Shown here piece by piece: positions 1 to 11,444 of a DNA stretch of 64,000 nt. This stretch comes from Cytidiella melzeri (taxonomy: Eukaryota > Basidiomycota > Agaricomycetes > Polyporales > Irpicaceae). Below the pieces are notes generated by a model that saw only the letters and a program-made list of their open reading frames with translations, made no database searches and had not been told where the DNA came from. The DNA is taken from assembly GCA_022592445.1 (NCBI GenBank), contig JABYQR010000132.1, forward strand, positions 46,903-110,902, written 5' to 3'. Position 1 is the first letter of the stretch. Each line of letters starts with the position of its first letter. Both the position numbers and the translations under genes were made by a program.

Positions 1-876
1 ACAACGCTTCCCGTGTCAATTTGAGGATTAGATTCGGGTGCTCCTCTACCTATTCACAGAAATCAATATGAAAAATTATTGCAGTTGTTGAAATCCTGAG
101 TAGTACCTGTGTTCTGTAATTTAGACAGAACGTCAGCATAACGGTCCAGGGTTTGTGCAAGATACGACTAACATTGTGAAAGCAAGCCGGCTCTCCAGAT
201 CTTCAAAGCGCGCGTCCCATGGCTCGATGCCGTATTGGAGGAGAACATGAGTCCCTGACATGTTATCGCAGAGGGAAAACAGCGAAGAAAGAATGGAGAG
301 GAGGCGAAAGATGTGACTTGGGAAGCTGTCCGCATCCCCTCATTATAAGTTTGCACGAACAAGGCCGGCCCATAAAAGGAGCGATAACAGAGAACAATGT
401 TCTATAGCACATCCATCATCCACGTGGCATCTGCATCTCTACGGCTCTTCTGTTTTTTCTTCTAGCTGTGTCCGTGAACGCCTTTCTCCCGGTAGTCTCA
501 CGGGTACACTTCAATGAGGGTGATAAGATGGCAACTGCATTTCTGACTTGTTCATTGATTCAAATTGCAACCGTCTAGTACAGTTGTAAGAAGTGTAGTT
601 AATGGTTGAGTTCGCGGCCATTCGGACAGCGGCGATCGCACCGAGCGTTTTACTTGGTAATCTGGTGTTCAGACCCTCGTTGAAAGCGGATTGGCGAGCT
701 CCCCGCGGCTGTTCAGTCTCTGTGAGCGCGGAGCGGAGGTTATCCGGCCATACGATCAACCGGTCTGCGAGGAATAAGGTAAGGAGTCTACAACGACCGA
801 ATCCGGTGTAAGGTGCTCACCCTGAGAATATAACAAACAAATGGACTGCGCGCGCCGTTCCAAACGTAACACCTAA
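1..876. other. No gene recognised
   Basis: I see no convincing coding region here. Only short open frames occur on both strands, none with a recognisable domain or supported splice pattern. The right part probably holds the 3' untranslated region of the EMC6 gene that reads leftwards from 1308. Confidence 0.4.
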
Positions 877-1308
877 TCATAGACTGGGAACGTTCAACAT
901 CAATGCAACATAGTGTAGACAGAATGTTGGTTTCCTACCGTGAATTATGCCTGCAACAATGTATTAGTGCGTGAAGCAGACACAGCTCGTGGGTGACATA
1001 CCGTAGAATAGAGTCCAGACCAGCAGGAAGGAGAACATGTTTTCCTGTCCCGGGTTCAGCAGATCCCACAGTCCTCCTGGTGCATATCTGGCCGGTTTCG
1101 CCTTGCATTTAACGTACAAGCAAGCGAATGTGAGGAGTGTTGAGAAGATGAAGAGGCCGAAACCAAGCCATGTCTCAAGTCCTAATGTTCCTGCGGTGGC
1201 ACCAGCAACGCAAGACGACAAAAACTTGATCGTGTAGACCTTTGAACTGTTGAACTGAACGTTTGGCGGGTATAGGAATTGGGCAGAGTCGACAGAGTTG
1301 GTGGACAT
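877..1308 (-). CDS. EMC6: ER membrane protein complex subunit 6
   Basis: EMC6 is a small subunit of the ER membrane protein complex, which inserts tail-anchored and multi-pass proteins into the endoplasmic reticulum membrane. The first exon (1308 down to 1002) encodes about 102 residues with the family pattern: a polar start, a first membrane segment around SCVAGATAGTLGL, a second around FIFSTLLTFACLYV, a loop with GGLWDLLNPG, and a third segment ending LVWTLFYG. A GT splice site follows at 1001, and the next exon starts at 950 and continues G-I-I-H, as expected for the family tail. The exact stop is unsure: without a further intron translation ends at 877, but another intron could start at 938. 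The gene is divergent from HOM2, with 152 bp between the two start codons. Confidence 0.85.
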
Positions 1309-1460
1309 GGTGGTCGTCGACGTGGGTGGTGTGAATCAAGCAACGCGAGTCACACAGAGTCACGCACCGCGTGTCACACGCTTAGATCTACCAGGCTTGA
1401 TCGCAAGACCTCAACACCCTCATCCACCGAGAGACCACCTCTCGTCTCTACCTCTACACC
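1309..1460. promoter_or_regulatory. Shared divergent promoter of EMC6 and HOM2
   Basis: Only 152 bp separate the start codons of two genes reading away from each other, so the sequence must serve both promoters. It is rich in GTGAC/GTCAC-like words (several between 1340 and 1380). The role of these words is inference. Confidence 0.45.
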
Positions 1461-2642
1461 ATGGGCTCGGATACGGAGGGAAAGAAAATTAGAGTCGGTG
1501 TTCTGGGGGCGACAGGCACCGTTGGGCAACGCTTTATTGTCCTACTCTCTGAACACCCGTATTTCGTTCTCCACGCACTCGGGGCGTCCTCTCGGTCAGC
1601 AGGCAAGCCTTACTCAAAAGCCGTGTCGTGGAAACAAGTCAAACCCATCCCTGCATTTGTCCGTGATATGGTTGTGCAGGAATGCAAACCTGAGCACTTC
1701 TCAGACTGCTCGGTGGTATTCTCTGGGCTCGATGCAGATGTGGCTGGTAATATCGGTGAGTTTCCCACTATCGTTGTGTTTGCGTTCTTCATGTCAATCA
1801 GACACCCAACGCTCTTTTTAGAGGCTGCCTTTCGTCTGGCAGAGCTTGCTGTTTTCTCGAATGCAAAGAATTACAGGCGGGATCCATACGTACCCCTCAT
1901 CGTCCCTCTCGTCAATACCTCCCACTTCTCGATGATATCACAACAACAATCACTTCACAACCCCCCACTGAAGAAAGGTTTCATTGTCACAAACGCCAAC
2001 TGCAGCACAACTGGATTCGTCGTGCCTCTCGCTGCTCTCGAGAAGGCCTTCGGACCGATTGAGTCGTGTTTAATCACAACCATGCAAGCCATCTCAGGTG
2101 CCGGATACCCTGGGCTACCCAGCATGGATATATTGGACAATGTTGTGCCCTACATTAGCGGCGAGGAGGAAAAGATGGAGTGGGAGACCTTGAAGATCCT
2201 AGGTGGTATGACAACGGACGACGACGGTGTAAAATCCTTCGACATGCACTCCAAACAGCCTCTCCGCATCTCTGCATCCTGTAATCGCGTCCCTGTCCTC
2301 GAAGGTCACACAGAGTGTGTTTCCGTGCGATTCGCCAAGCGACCTCCACCGAGCCCGCAACAAGTGCGCGATGCGTTCCTGGCGTATACATCCGATGCAT
2401 ACGCTTTGGGCTGCCCTTCCGCTCCCCGCCACACTGTTTTCGTGCACGAAGATCCCGACCGCCCTCAGCCGCGTCTCGATCGCGATTTCCAGCTGGGAGC
2501 AGGCGTCTGCGTGGGTCGTGTGCGGGAATGTAGGGTGCTCGATATCAAGTTTGTGGCCATGGCCAATAATGTGGCTATCGGTGCTGCAACGAGCAGTATC
2601 ATCAATGCGGAATTTGCTGTGTTGAAAGGCATTATCTCGTAA
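1461..2642 (+). CDS. HOM2: Aspartate-semialdehyde dehydrogenase
   Basis: The enzyme reduces aspartyl-4-phosphate to aspartate semialdehyde with NADPH, the branch point toward threonine, methionine and isoleucine. The protein begins with a Rossmann nucleotide-binding loop (VGVLGATGTVGQRF), has the catalytic cysteine in NANCSTTG (Cys codon 2001-2003, about residue 159), the GAGYPG stretch, and a C-terminal half matching the fungal enzyme. One intron is supported at 1756-1821 (GTGAGT to TTTTAG). It is 66 nt long and contains no stop, so an uninterrupted reading gives 393 residues, while the spliced protein is 371, the usual size. The segment removed (EFPTIVV onward) has no counterpart in the family. 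Confidence 0.95.
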   Translation: MGSDTEGKKIRVGVLGATGTVGQRFIVLLSEHPYFVLHALGASSRSAGKPYSKAVSWKQVKPIPAFVRDMVVQECKPEHFSDCSVVFSGLDADVAGNIGEFPTIVVFAFFMSIRHPTLFLEAAFRLAELAVFSNAKNYRRDPYVPLIVPLVNTSHFSMISQQQSLHNPPLKKGFIVTNANCSTTGFVVPLAALEKAFGPIESCLITTMQAISGAGYPGLPSMDILDNVVPYISGEEEKMEWETLKILGGMTTDDDGVKSFDMHSKQPLRISASCNRVPVLEGHTECVSVRFAKRPPPSPQQVRDAFLAYTSDAYALGCPSAPRHTVFVHEDPDRPQPRLDRDFQLGAGVCVGRVRECRVLDIKFVAMANNVAIGAATSSIINAEFAVLKGIIS

Positions 2643-2908
2643 GAGCTTCATTCGACATGATAGTGCGATAGTCCCAAGGTGTACTCTATTTACTGAATTG
2701 ACCATGTATCCTTAATCTCAGTTGAACCTGTCTGTGCACTTCAAAGGTGCGACATATTGTAATTGCTCTTGCTTGTGTATATTATCGTATTACGTAACGA
2801 GCAATTTACTCTCCGCGGCTCAGTTGGCAGACTTACAAGACGTCTTGTAAATTCAAATTCTTGTGCTAGTACTTCGAGTTTTACCATAAATCTTCAATTT
2901 CCTCGAAT

Positions 2909-4044
2909 ATGGCGGCCGCGACAGCAACTCCATCTACAGAAAAAAATCCAATGGATCCACTCATCTTTCAACGCCTTCATCCAAGAGCATACCTAGAGCA
3001 CTTCCTCGTGGACCAGCTGCGTCCTGACGGCCGCGAACCAGGACAGTGGCGGAGTATCTCTGTCGTTGTTGGTCCGTACAACGAGCGGAGTGTACCACTG
3101 TCTAGCATACGTTCGAACTGATGCTATTCGTAGGACCCATCTCCACAGCAGACGGTTCTTCAGTTGTTCGCTTAGGCGCGACTACCGTCGTCTGCGGTGT
3201 AAAGGCAGAAATAGCCGAACCTGAACTAGACTCGCCCGACGACGGATTCATAGGTAGGATAGTGACAGGTACCCCTGGCTCTCTCTCTCTCATTAACTTT
3301 CAGTACCAAATTTGGATCTTCCTGCTATATGCTCCCCACGATTCAAACCTGGACCGCCGTCTGAAGACGCGCAAGTCCTCTCCGATCGGCTGAACGAGGT
3401 TTTGATAGCGTACGGTGGCCGTTTTGCTCTCATGAGTTCGAGAGGCTGACACAGCTTATAGCTCAGGCATACTATCAACAAAGTCACTGTGCATACGACG
3501 AGGCAAGGCTGCGTGGGTTTTGTACATTGACGCAACGTGCATCAACTACGACGGCAATGTCTTTGACGCTACCCTATTGGCCATGGTAGCCGCACTCAAA
3601 AACAGTGCGTGCCCCATAACTGCACAGCTAAAATCGAACGATTGACACACTGACGAAAAATTGAAGCAACGCTGCCAAAGGCGACATACAACGAAGATAC
3701 CTCTCGGACGACCTGTTCGAGAAAAGACATGCAGCCACTTCCGCTGAACAGACTCCCGATTTCCATGTCTTTCGGAACATTCGACTCGTGAGTATTTTCG
3801 ACCATGCAGAGTCGCGATTGACAAACTGTCATACCCAAGGACGCACATCTTGACAGATCCAACTGCGTTCGAAGAACAACTACTAGATGCCACTTACACC
3901 ATCACGCTGGGTACCGATGGCGGAATCATCTCCATCACGCAGCTCGGTGCTGCATCTGTTGGGGCCCAGGATGTCTTATCACAGTGTATAAGTGCTGCGA
4001 AGGCTCGATGTGCAGAAGTAGCGAATATACCAGTCATGTCATAA
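2909..4044 (+). CDS. RRP43: Exosome complex subunit RRP43 (RNase PH fold)
   Basis: RRP43 (EXOSC8 in animals) is one of the six RNase PH-like ring subunits of the RNA exosome, which degrades and trims RNA 3'-5' in nucleus and cytoplasm; the ring subunit itself is structural. I placed six exons: 2909-3071, 3134-3253, 3304-3409, 3462-3604, 3667-3787 and 3840-4044, which sum to 858 nt (285 residues). Introns are 50-62 bp with GT-AG ends, and the joined protein follows the family closely: RPDGRE near residue 38, ISTADGS, TTVVCGVKAE, CSPRFKPGPPSEDAQ, WVLYIDATCINYDGN, and a C-terminal domain with DPTAFEEQLLDAT. It is convergent with SMC5, 224 bp away. Another RNase PH-type subunit (RRP42 or RRP45) is less likely, given the N-terminus. 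Confidence 0.93.
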
Positions 4045-4268
4045 CTCCTAACAAGCTTGGCAAGAGGCTTTCGCAAAACCGGTACCGAGTCGGTTTGCAC
4101 CTCAACACAAAAAGTTGACCATCTTGAATAAGCATTCTATATACGTAAGATAGGTTCGAAGCACTTTCAAGCACAAGAAGACGGCTCTACTGTACTGAAT
4201 TACGGTTGAGTAGGGTAGTGGGAATAAAAATAAATAGCTATAATGAGCTGACTTTTGACCCGGTAGAA

Positions 4269-7200
4269 TTAGGCGGCGCGGCTAGCGGCCTTATGCTGCA
4301 CGTAGCCGTCGATCATGCTCATCAGGTTGCCGCTAGCGTTGTTGTCAGGGAGCCATTCGCCATTGTTGACGCACAGGACCTTCATGCGGTTGTGATAACG
4401 AAGGTTGGGGAGAAGCTTGGGGGTAATCAAGAAGTATTGGCCGGCATCTGCTTCGCAGGTGACATCCACCAGTGAGTTGTGCGCAGTGCGCTCGTATGAG
4501 ACGTCCATGCCCTGATTGATCTCATCGACCAGACTGAACGGAGCCTTGGCATGTGCGGTCAGACTCATGAGGTATAGAATGGTGGTCAAAGACCGTTCCT
4601 AGAAACAATGAGACACATCGTCGGTTTTAAAGAGAGTACCACCTACCCCTCCAGATTGCCTCTCTGCGGACAGTAGCTGCATACGCTCACTGTCGCGAAA
4701 CTTGACGTAAATCTCAATAGACCACTTGTCAAAGTCCTCGTGCGGCGCCACTTTGACTTCACCCGCGCACCCAATACCTACGTCAAAAGTACTCGTTAGC
4801 TATATTTGAACGAAGAATGAGATCGTATGAGTACGCACGATCGAACGCAGATGAGAATTTAGCCCCGATGTCATCGACAAGGGACATCAAGGCGGGCTCC
4901 CACTTGTCCTGTGGAGTGTCAGTTCTATCACCAATGTGCGGATCAAAGCCATGTATCCTTACCCGAGTGCGCTTGATTCTGTCTTGAACATTGCCCATCT
5001 TCTCCTCCAGCTCTTCGATGCTTTGTGACAATTGGGCAATCTAAAACAGCATGAGGGGCTAGTGGTCGAGAAAAGCAGAGAGAAACTGACTTCCAGCTGT
5101 CGCTGCTTATATTGTTCTACAACACCTGCATTTGTATGCATATTCATTTCCAGCTGTGCTTTCAATGCACCGAGCTCTGCCTCAATCTCTTCTGCACTCC
5201 GCGGATCGCCGTTACCGGGACCGGCCTGTGGTCTCAAGTTAGAATCACCGTGGCAAATAGTATCAAGAGATCTTACGTCTTCAAGCTCATGAAATTTCTC
5301 TTTGGTCGGCTCACTCGCTGCATCTAGCTTCGCTGTGCTAATACGCATCTTCTCCCTAACGTCGAGCTTTGCCGCCTTGTATCTCTGGTTAGCTGTATAT
5401 GTTTTAAGTAGAGCAAAGGTGCCGAATATACACTATACTGACCAACGGTAAAGCGAGCCATGGCTTCATCGTTCTCCTGCTTTTGATCGTGGCACAACGC
5501 GTCTAATGCCGTCTTCTTAGCGCTAACTTGGAGATGCTCAATGCCGGCACGAGTGCAGTCGGCTTGCTCTTTTATAGCTTGTCGCATCAGCAGCTGGAAG
5601 GTACTTAGGGCCAATCAAGTTGCAGGTTCTTGGTAACTCACCTGATAGTCTCCCAAGATCTCCGCTCGTTGTACTGCCAATCTCAGGATGCTCCTCTTGA
5701 GCTGTGTTCTCTCCGTTTCGACGGATGGGGCCTCATGCAAACGTTGTAGCTCAGCCTCCGAGCTCGCTGTCAGGAGTTCAGTGTCGACGTGTCAAACTAA
5801 ACTATGTCACACCCACTGAGGTTGAGCTTAGCCCTGTCGTATGCTCTAAGGAGGTTGGTGGCATGATCACGCTTAGCGAGAACGTTTTCCTTGGGAAATG
5901 GTCAGTATAGCGCGGGAACAGTAATGAAACGACATACATATTGTTTCTTGGCTTCCCTATACTCGGTTTGAATTTCGCTATCCTCCTCAGATAACTTGTC
6001 CATCTCTGCTCTGCATATTCTTAGTCCATCCTGCGCTTCCGCTATAGCTTGATCGTGCTGCCTCTTAACATTAGGGTCAACTGTCGAACCAGCATAATTA
6101 GTAAGCTGATAAAGCTGGTTCGGCATGGCTTACCAGCAGTTGTGGCTAAGTTCCTGGCTGGTGCAATCTCTCTTGTCTGGTTCTGCGCCAGCCGCTTACC
6201 GTACTTAGACCGTTTCACATTGTTGTAAATCTTGCCAATGACGTAGCTGATGCTTCCATTTCTGGACAGTACGTTCATTGCTTGAGTAGGATCGACGCGT
6301 CTAGGGTCTAAAGCGATAGCCTGCGAGCGTTGAGCAACTTAGGGGTCGTCATTGACATGATGACGCTCACAGTACGATGAAGATTCAAAGCGCTCTGAAG
6401 CCACCATCTCATTCCTTCCGGACAGTCGACGTAATCCAAGGCGTACCCGTCGAATCCAAGACGATGGAGCTAACGTGGCTCAGCAACGCCTTGAATGAGA
6501 AGCGTGGGCCAAGTTCATACCTCTTCAACACCGAGAGGGGGCTGTGGATTTTGATTATGCGGCTTAGTACGGAACCATGTGTTGATCCGTGCCTTGCGAC
6601 CCAGTGCCTCCGGTGTATCTGCGACCAGCCTGTTTAGCAGCTGATAGTCTTCCTCACATTGTGCCACAAATGTCTAGTGCGATGGGTAAGCGGGTATTAT
6701 CAACAGACTTCAACAGAACGCACTTTAAGCTCGTTGGGGCCGAAAAACGCTTCAACACTGGCGGCGAAGCTCTGATTTGGGACCGTGATGGACAACATCG
6801 CAGGTTCAAAAATTTCCATCTTGAATCGATGACGATTCTGCCTCAGCCACGCAACAGTGTCGCCACAGTCTCTGTCCCATTGTACCAAAGCCTGAAGTTT
6901 ACGGTGGCTGGCGTCGTCAAGTTGTCTCAACCTACGCACTTGTTAGGCATGTCTATAACCTTGCAGTAACGTACTTACTTTCTCTGATTGTCGTCAATGG
7001 CAGCCTTCAGAGACATCTCTTGGTCCACAAGCTCCTTCTGACTGTCTTGCAACCTTCGCTGTCGCTCTGTAATCCCTTGAGATGCCGCCCTTGCTGCGCT
7101 CTGTAAATATTGAGTTATCTGGACAAATAACATCAATTTGGCGACAAACCAGCTCTTGCTTCATAGCTTCCGTATCTCCGACTTCCGGAGGGCTGGCTAC

Positions 7201-8962
7201 TTCTTTTTTGAGTTTTGCGATCCTCTCCTTCATGCTTTCAATCCTTTTATGGCGATCTCGCTCGGCCTGGCGCAGATTCTCTAGCTTACTCTTGTGGTTC
7301 TCGGCTTCTTGATCCTAGGCGTACGTATGAGTGACGTTGTCCAGGTTCGAGCCTGCATTGCAGGTGACTTACCAAGGTCTCTGCGTCATCCCATCTCTTG
7401 CGCATGTTAGAGAACTTCAGCCGAGATGAGTTTTTCAATGCGTCTCGTCTCCTACTAATATCTTCAAACTGCGCTTTGAATGACCTATGCGGCAAATTGG
7501 TCATTGCTAGGTTTGAGATATGGCTTGAAACTCACTGTTGAAGTTGTAGGTAAGGGGCATGCTTTTTCTTCAGAGCCTCAAGCTGAGCAGCCAGCGGCCT
7601 CTGGGCTGCCTTCGTTTGTTCGTATAGATGAAGCGCTTCCAAGTATTCCTTGAATGGCAGGAGAATGTCAAGATACTCTATCTATGGTGTTTGGCTACCG
7701 GTGAGCTTCTTCGTGAGTTACATGCGGCCACGCTCACCTCCCGCTCAATTTGTTGGCGTTCCTCGTACAGCTTCACGTCGCGCTCGAGATTGACGTTCCG
7801 CTGCTGGTCGTTCTGGAGCCGTGCTTGATCGCCCTCCAGTTTCTAGGAGCGAGATGTCAATACAAACTGTCTGAAAGATGCGAAGTATTACCTCTTGCAT
7901 GACCTTCAACTCTTTGCCTGATTCGATAAGTGTATCATGCCAGTTTGTTAGGTTGGCATTTCCTGCTGCCCGCTGTGTCTCCCTGAGGAGCTGGGGTCGC
8001 GTCATCGCAGCGAACTCCGCGACCTTGTCCTGAGGCAGGAATGAACTGATAGCGCACCGTCATTAGCTGCAGCGCGATGAGAATAACTTTGCTTCGCACT
8101 TACCAGAGGTTTGTGACCTGTACGTTCAGATCCTGCATGCGTTGATTGACCTCCTTCCCTGTCACATTCGCCCCATTAATGGTAAACTGACTGCTCTTTG
8201 TCTGAGAGTTTAGAGTTCGCCTAACAACGATGTTTGGCCTTCCCTTGGAGCCCTTCAGCTCGATTTCAATATGACCATCCTCCTTGCCTAACTTGACGAA
8301 GGACTGGAGCTCAGACTGTCTTCCAAGAACCTAGATACAGGTATTTTAGCAAGTTACACACAATTTTGACTGAGCAGGCACTTACACTGGGCGGAAAATT
8401 GAGACCTAAGCATATGGCGCATGCGATACTGCTTTTGCCAGTCCCGTTTGGACCCAAAATCATGTTGAGGTACGCGCCAGGCGAGAATTCGACATAATCG
8501 TACGTGACGAAGTTCCTCAATTGAACGCGAACGATAGATCCAGGAATGTAACTAATAACTCATGTTAGTATACTGCGAGCATACCACTCAGCGGGAGAAA
8601 ACATGCCCATCTACGTCTCGCGGGAGCGTGATTGGCTCAGCCTTGACCTTGCCTTTGTTGTCGCTCCCGGATGCTCGAGCGTCGCCTTGAGTATTGGCGC
8701 GAGCGCGCTTCCTACCCTTCGGTGAACCCTCGCCTTCGACATTATCGTCACCCTCCGCCCCTTCCCCATCCTCCTCCTCGTCGTAAGCGCCATTCTGGGT
8801 CTGTTGTAATACCTCCTCTTCCTCATCGTCGGACTCGACGCGTGCCCTTCTACCTTTGCCCTTGCCACTCATCTTTCCTGATTTGACTCTGGAGGCGAGC
8901 GAAACGCCGGAGTTCTCCTTCTGCGACCCGTCGGTTGATGCGGAATCAGGTCTACGGACCAT
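4269..8962 (-). CDS. SMC5: SMC5, structural maintenance of chromosomes protein 5
   Basis: SMC5 pairs with SMC6 in a DNA-binding ATPase complex needed for repair by homologous recombination and for replication fork stability. The gene has many exons. The N-terminal exon (8962 down to about 8590) is acidic and basic by turns, as in a nuclear tail. The next exon has FVTYDYVEFSPG and the Walker A loop GPNGTGKSS, then the long coiled-coil arms. Near the end come the ABC signature (RQSGG just before the intron at about 4645, then ERSLTT) and the Walker B segment APFSLVDEINQGMD. The short interval between ATPase head and arms and the FVTYD start fit SMC5 rather than SMC1-4 or SMC6. I did not resolve every intron. 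It is divergent from HAM1 (323 bp). Confidence 0.94.
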
Positions 8963-9285
8963 TGCTACCAGGCATGAAAGGGGATATTGTTGAGAGAAAG
9001 AGAAGGAGACGCGACTGGTCGCGAAGACGCGCAGGCTAATTCACTTTAGGGCAGGCATTTTCGCATCTAATAGAGATGGTAATAAGCTGTACCGGCTGAC
9101 TAAGATACACAGTTACTTATCTGTTTGTGACTCATCTCACACACTGTCCGATGGCCCAACTCTAGAAACTCATAGTTCCCAACTTACCTCGTTTCGACTG
9201 TCAAAGAACCTCATATATCAGAAAAGTGCTCCCAGAGACCGAGCACTGAGTACTGAGTACTGACCTTCTGCCGTCTAGAACCAAT

Positions 9286-10070
9286 ATGTCTCCTCCCCAA
9301 AAGCTCGGTAAGTATCAGTAACTCATACTGACTGGTGTACCTCAGACTGACCTCACAGCAAATCAGTCTTCGTTACTGGAAATCGGATGAAACTGCAGGA
9401 GGTTCGATATATCCTTTCGAAGAATGCAGATATAGAGCTGACCTCGCAGGACTTGGATGGTTCGTCGATGTTGTTGCTAGTCTTTATGCTCATACCTATT
9501 AGATTGCAGTGCCTGAGATCCAAGGGACTACCCAGGAAGTTGCCATCGAAAAATGTCGCAAGGCCGCAGAAATTCTGCAAGGCCCTTGTATCACAGAAGA
9601 CACAGCTTTATGTTTCGAGGCACTGAACGGTTTACCGGGGCCTTATATTAAGCATTTCATGAAAAGTCTAGGTCTCGATGGTAGGGCGAAGTATACTGGT
9701 ATTCCGTTCCCTCCACTGAGCTGTATATTCAACAGGATTGAACACTCTACTTGAAGGATTTCCTTCCAAAAAAGCCACAGCCGTCTGCACATTTGCTTAT
9801 AGCGCTGGGCCCAAGACGGAGCCGATTGTCTTTGAAGGGCGCGTAGATGGAACAATAGTTCCGCCAAGAGGTGTGGAAATGTTTGGATGGAACCCAATAT
9901 TTGAAGTGGAAGATACACAGAAAACGTGGGCTCGCTTCGTTGTCGACAATGACATTGACTGACCGTCATATAGCTTCGCAGAGATGTCCGACGAGGAAAA
10001 GAACGCAATCTCCCATCGATATCGAGCACTAGAGAAACTCACAGCTTATTTGCAAGACCTCACGCATTAA
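9286..10070 (+). CDS. HAM1: Inosine triphosphate pyrophosphatase
   Basis: The enzyme hydrolyses ITP, dITP and XTP to monophosphates and pyrophosphate, cleaning deaminated purines from nucleotide pools. Five exons join without frame conflict: 9286-9307, 9367-9459, 9510-9680, 9736-9925 and 9974-10070, giving 190 residues, the usual family length. Family landmarks are [13 protein letters not shown] at the start, [13 protein letters not shown], the [20 protein letters not shown] active-site stretch, and GWNPIFEVE with the C-terminal [13 protein letters not shown]. The gene is convergent with the first thioesterase; the stop codons are 45 bp apart, so the transcripts probably overlap. Confidence 0.95.
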
Positions 10071-10115
10071 CTATCCTTATTCTGCATGGACTACAGAGTG
10101 TATAAAATGCAAGGT

Positions 10116-10982
10116 TTATAACTTCGCTTTGCGAGTGGCAGTGTCCTTGAACGACGCCAAAGGAGACACCGTATGTACTGCCGACGCAATCATTGTTCCC
10201 GTTGTCTTGTCGTAAACCTACAAAGCAAACCGGTCGGTCATCCGCAGCATAGAGACGTCGAGCTTACCTCAGCTCTGCACGACAGTGTCCGCCCTTTGAA
10301 ATTCAAAGTCGTACTCAGGATGCTCAGAACAGTGCCACTGGATGCATTTCCTCGAGACATGAGTTTTGTCCTTGTCGCTAAGTGGCTAACAGAAACATAC
10401 TCACGGCAAAGCAGCGGCATGCCATCGTATGTTCATGTCTGTCGACGCGCCAGTTGGATCTGCTCCTGTGGCAAATCCGATAGTGTACAAGGCAGTAAAT
10501 GTTGCGCTATCAAACCAGGCCCGTACAGATAGCCGTGAGCTTGATTGGATATAACAACTTCATCGATACGTACATGTCAACGACGTGTACAAGACATGCC
10601 CCGGCTAAAACACCATGCCTGTTGAGCATTCCTAAAGCATTTGACATTCCAATCCCCGTCGAAACATCGGTTTCGTATGTTCCTCACCTTTTTTGACCTC
10701 TATTTCGCAAACTGTATGGCCTTCAAAGACTTCAATCTTCCCTCCATTTGAGTCCGATGAGAGAGCTCTCTTGTTGAGGTTCATCTCAACAAGCTTGAGA
10801 TGTTTGGCCGCATCAAAGCCGAACACAGAAGTTTCACCGTTGCCTCCAAAAAATGCCAACGTGTTCAGATTCAATTGCTTGTGCTCTACTGAGCAGTTCC
10901 CCCTCACTGCAGAAACATCGTCGTTCGGTGCAGGAGCTTTCGGGTACGGGCGGTTCCGATGGAAAGGATTCCTTTGGGACAT
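10116..10982 (-). CDS. Hotdog-fold acyl-CoA thioesterase, copy A, peroxisomal (ends AKL)
   Basis: Predicted to cleave acyl-CoA to free fatty acid and CoA, as in the ACOT13/PaaI-like hotdog family. Five exons: 10688-10982, 10574-10631, 10405-10506, 10268-10337 and 10116-10217, for 208 residues. Exon 2 holds the segment that in copies B and C reads HGG-C-x-A; here it reads HGVLAGACLVHVVD, so the active-site HGG motif is altered. Exons 2 and 4 are exactly 58 and 70 nt, the same as in copies B and C, which shows common descent. The protein ends RKAKL; AKL is a good type 1 peroxisome signal. This is the most diverged copy, with a longer first exon (proline-rich start) and a longer tail. Activity is unsure because of the HGG change. 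Confidence 0.82.
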
Positions 10983-11444
10983 AACGTGTGCCGTTCGCGG
11001 CTCGCGTTACTTTGCTAGACCGGGTCAGTGAACACGGACCCGAAGTGGGTAGTAGCCGACGGTAGGATATGGTTTGTGGTATGTGCCGTGAGCGACGCTG
11101 ACATCCGCTGTCCCACTGCCATGCCGCTGGCGGAACGGTAGCGCCAGGTCCCAAATTGGCAGGTGTCAATCGTGTCATTTTCGGTGTGCCGCATCCGCGA
11201 TTACTATACCTTCCATTTCTGGATCGCTCGGCGTCAACTTCCATGGCCTCAGGCTGAAGCCTGCATCCGCTGCGATTTCGATTGAGCATAATGATCGGCA
11301 GAGTAGCTTCCGCCATCCCGTTAACCGCATTTTCATGTTTGTATAAATGGCACATAGGTTCACACTGTTGCTGATCAACTTTCGTTCATGCATTATCTCA
11401 CCCATTGATTCGCACAATTACTCCACAAGAACAACCTCGCATCA

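Noticed and set aside
10834..11355. 173-residue leftward frame
   Set aside because: It overlaps exon 1 of thioesterase copy A in another frame and lies over the promoter between that gene and the kinase. No domain.
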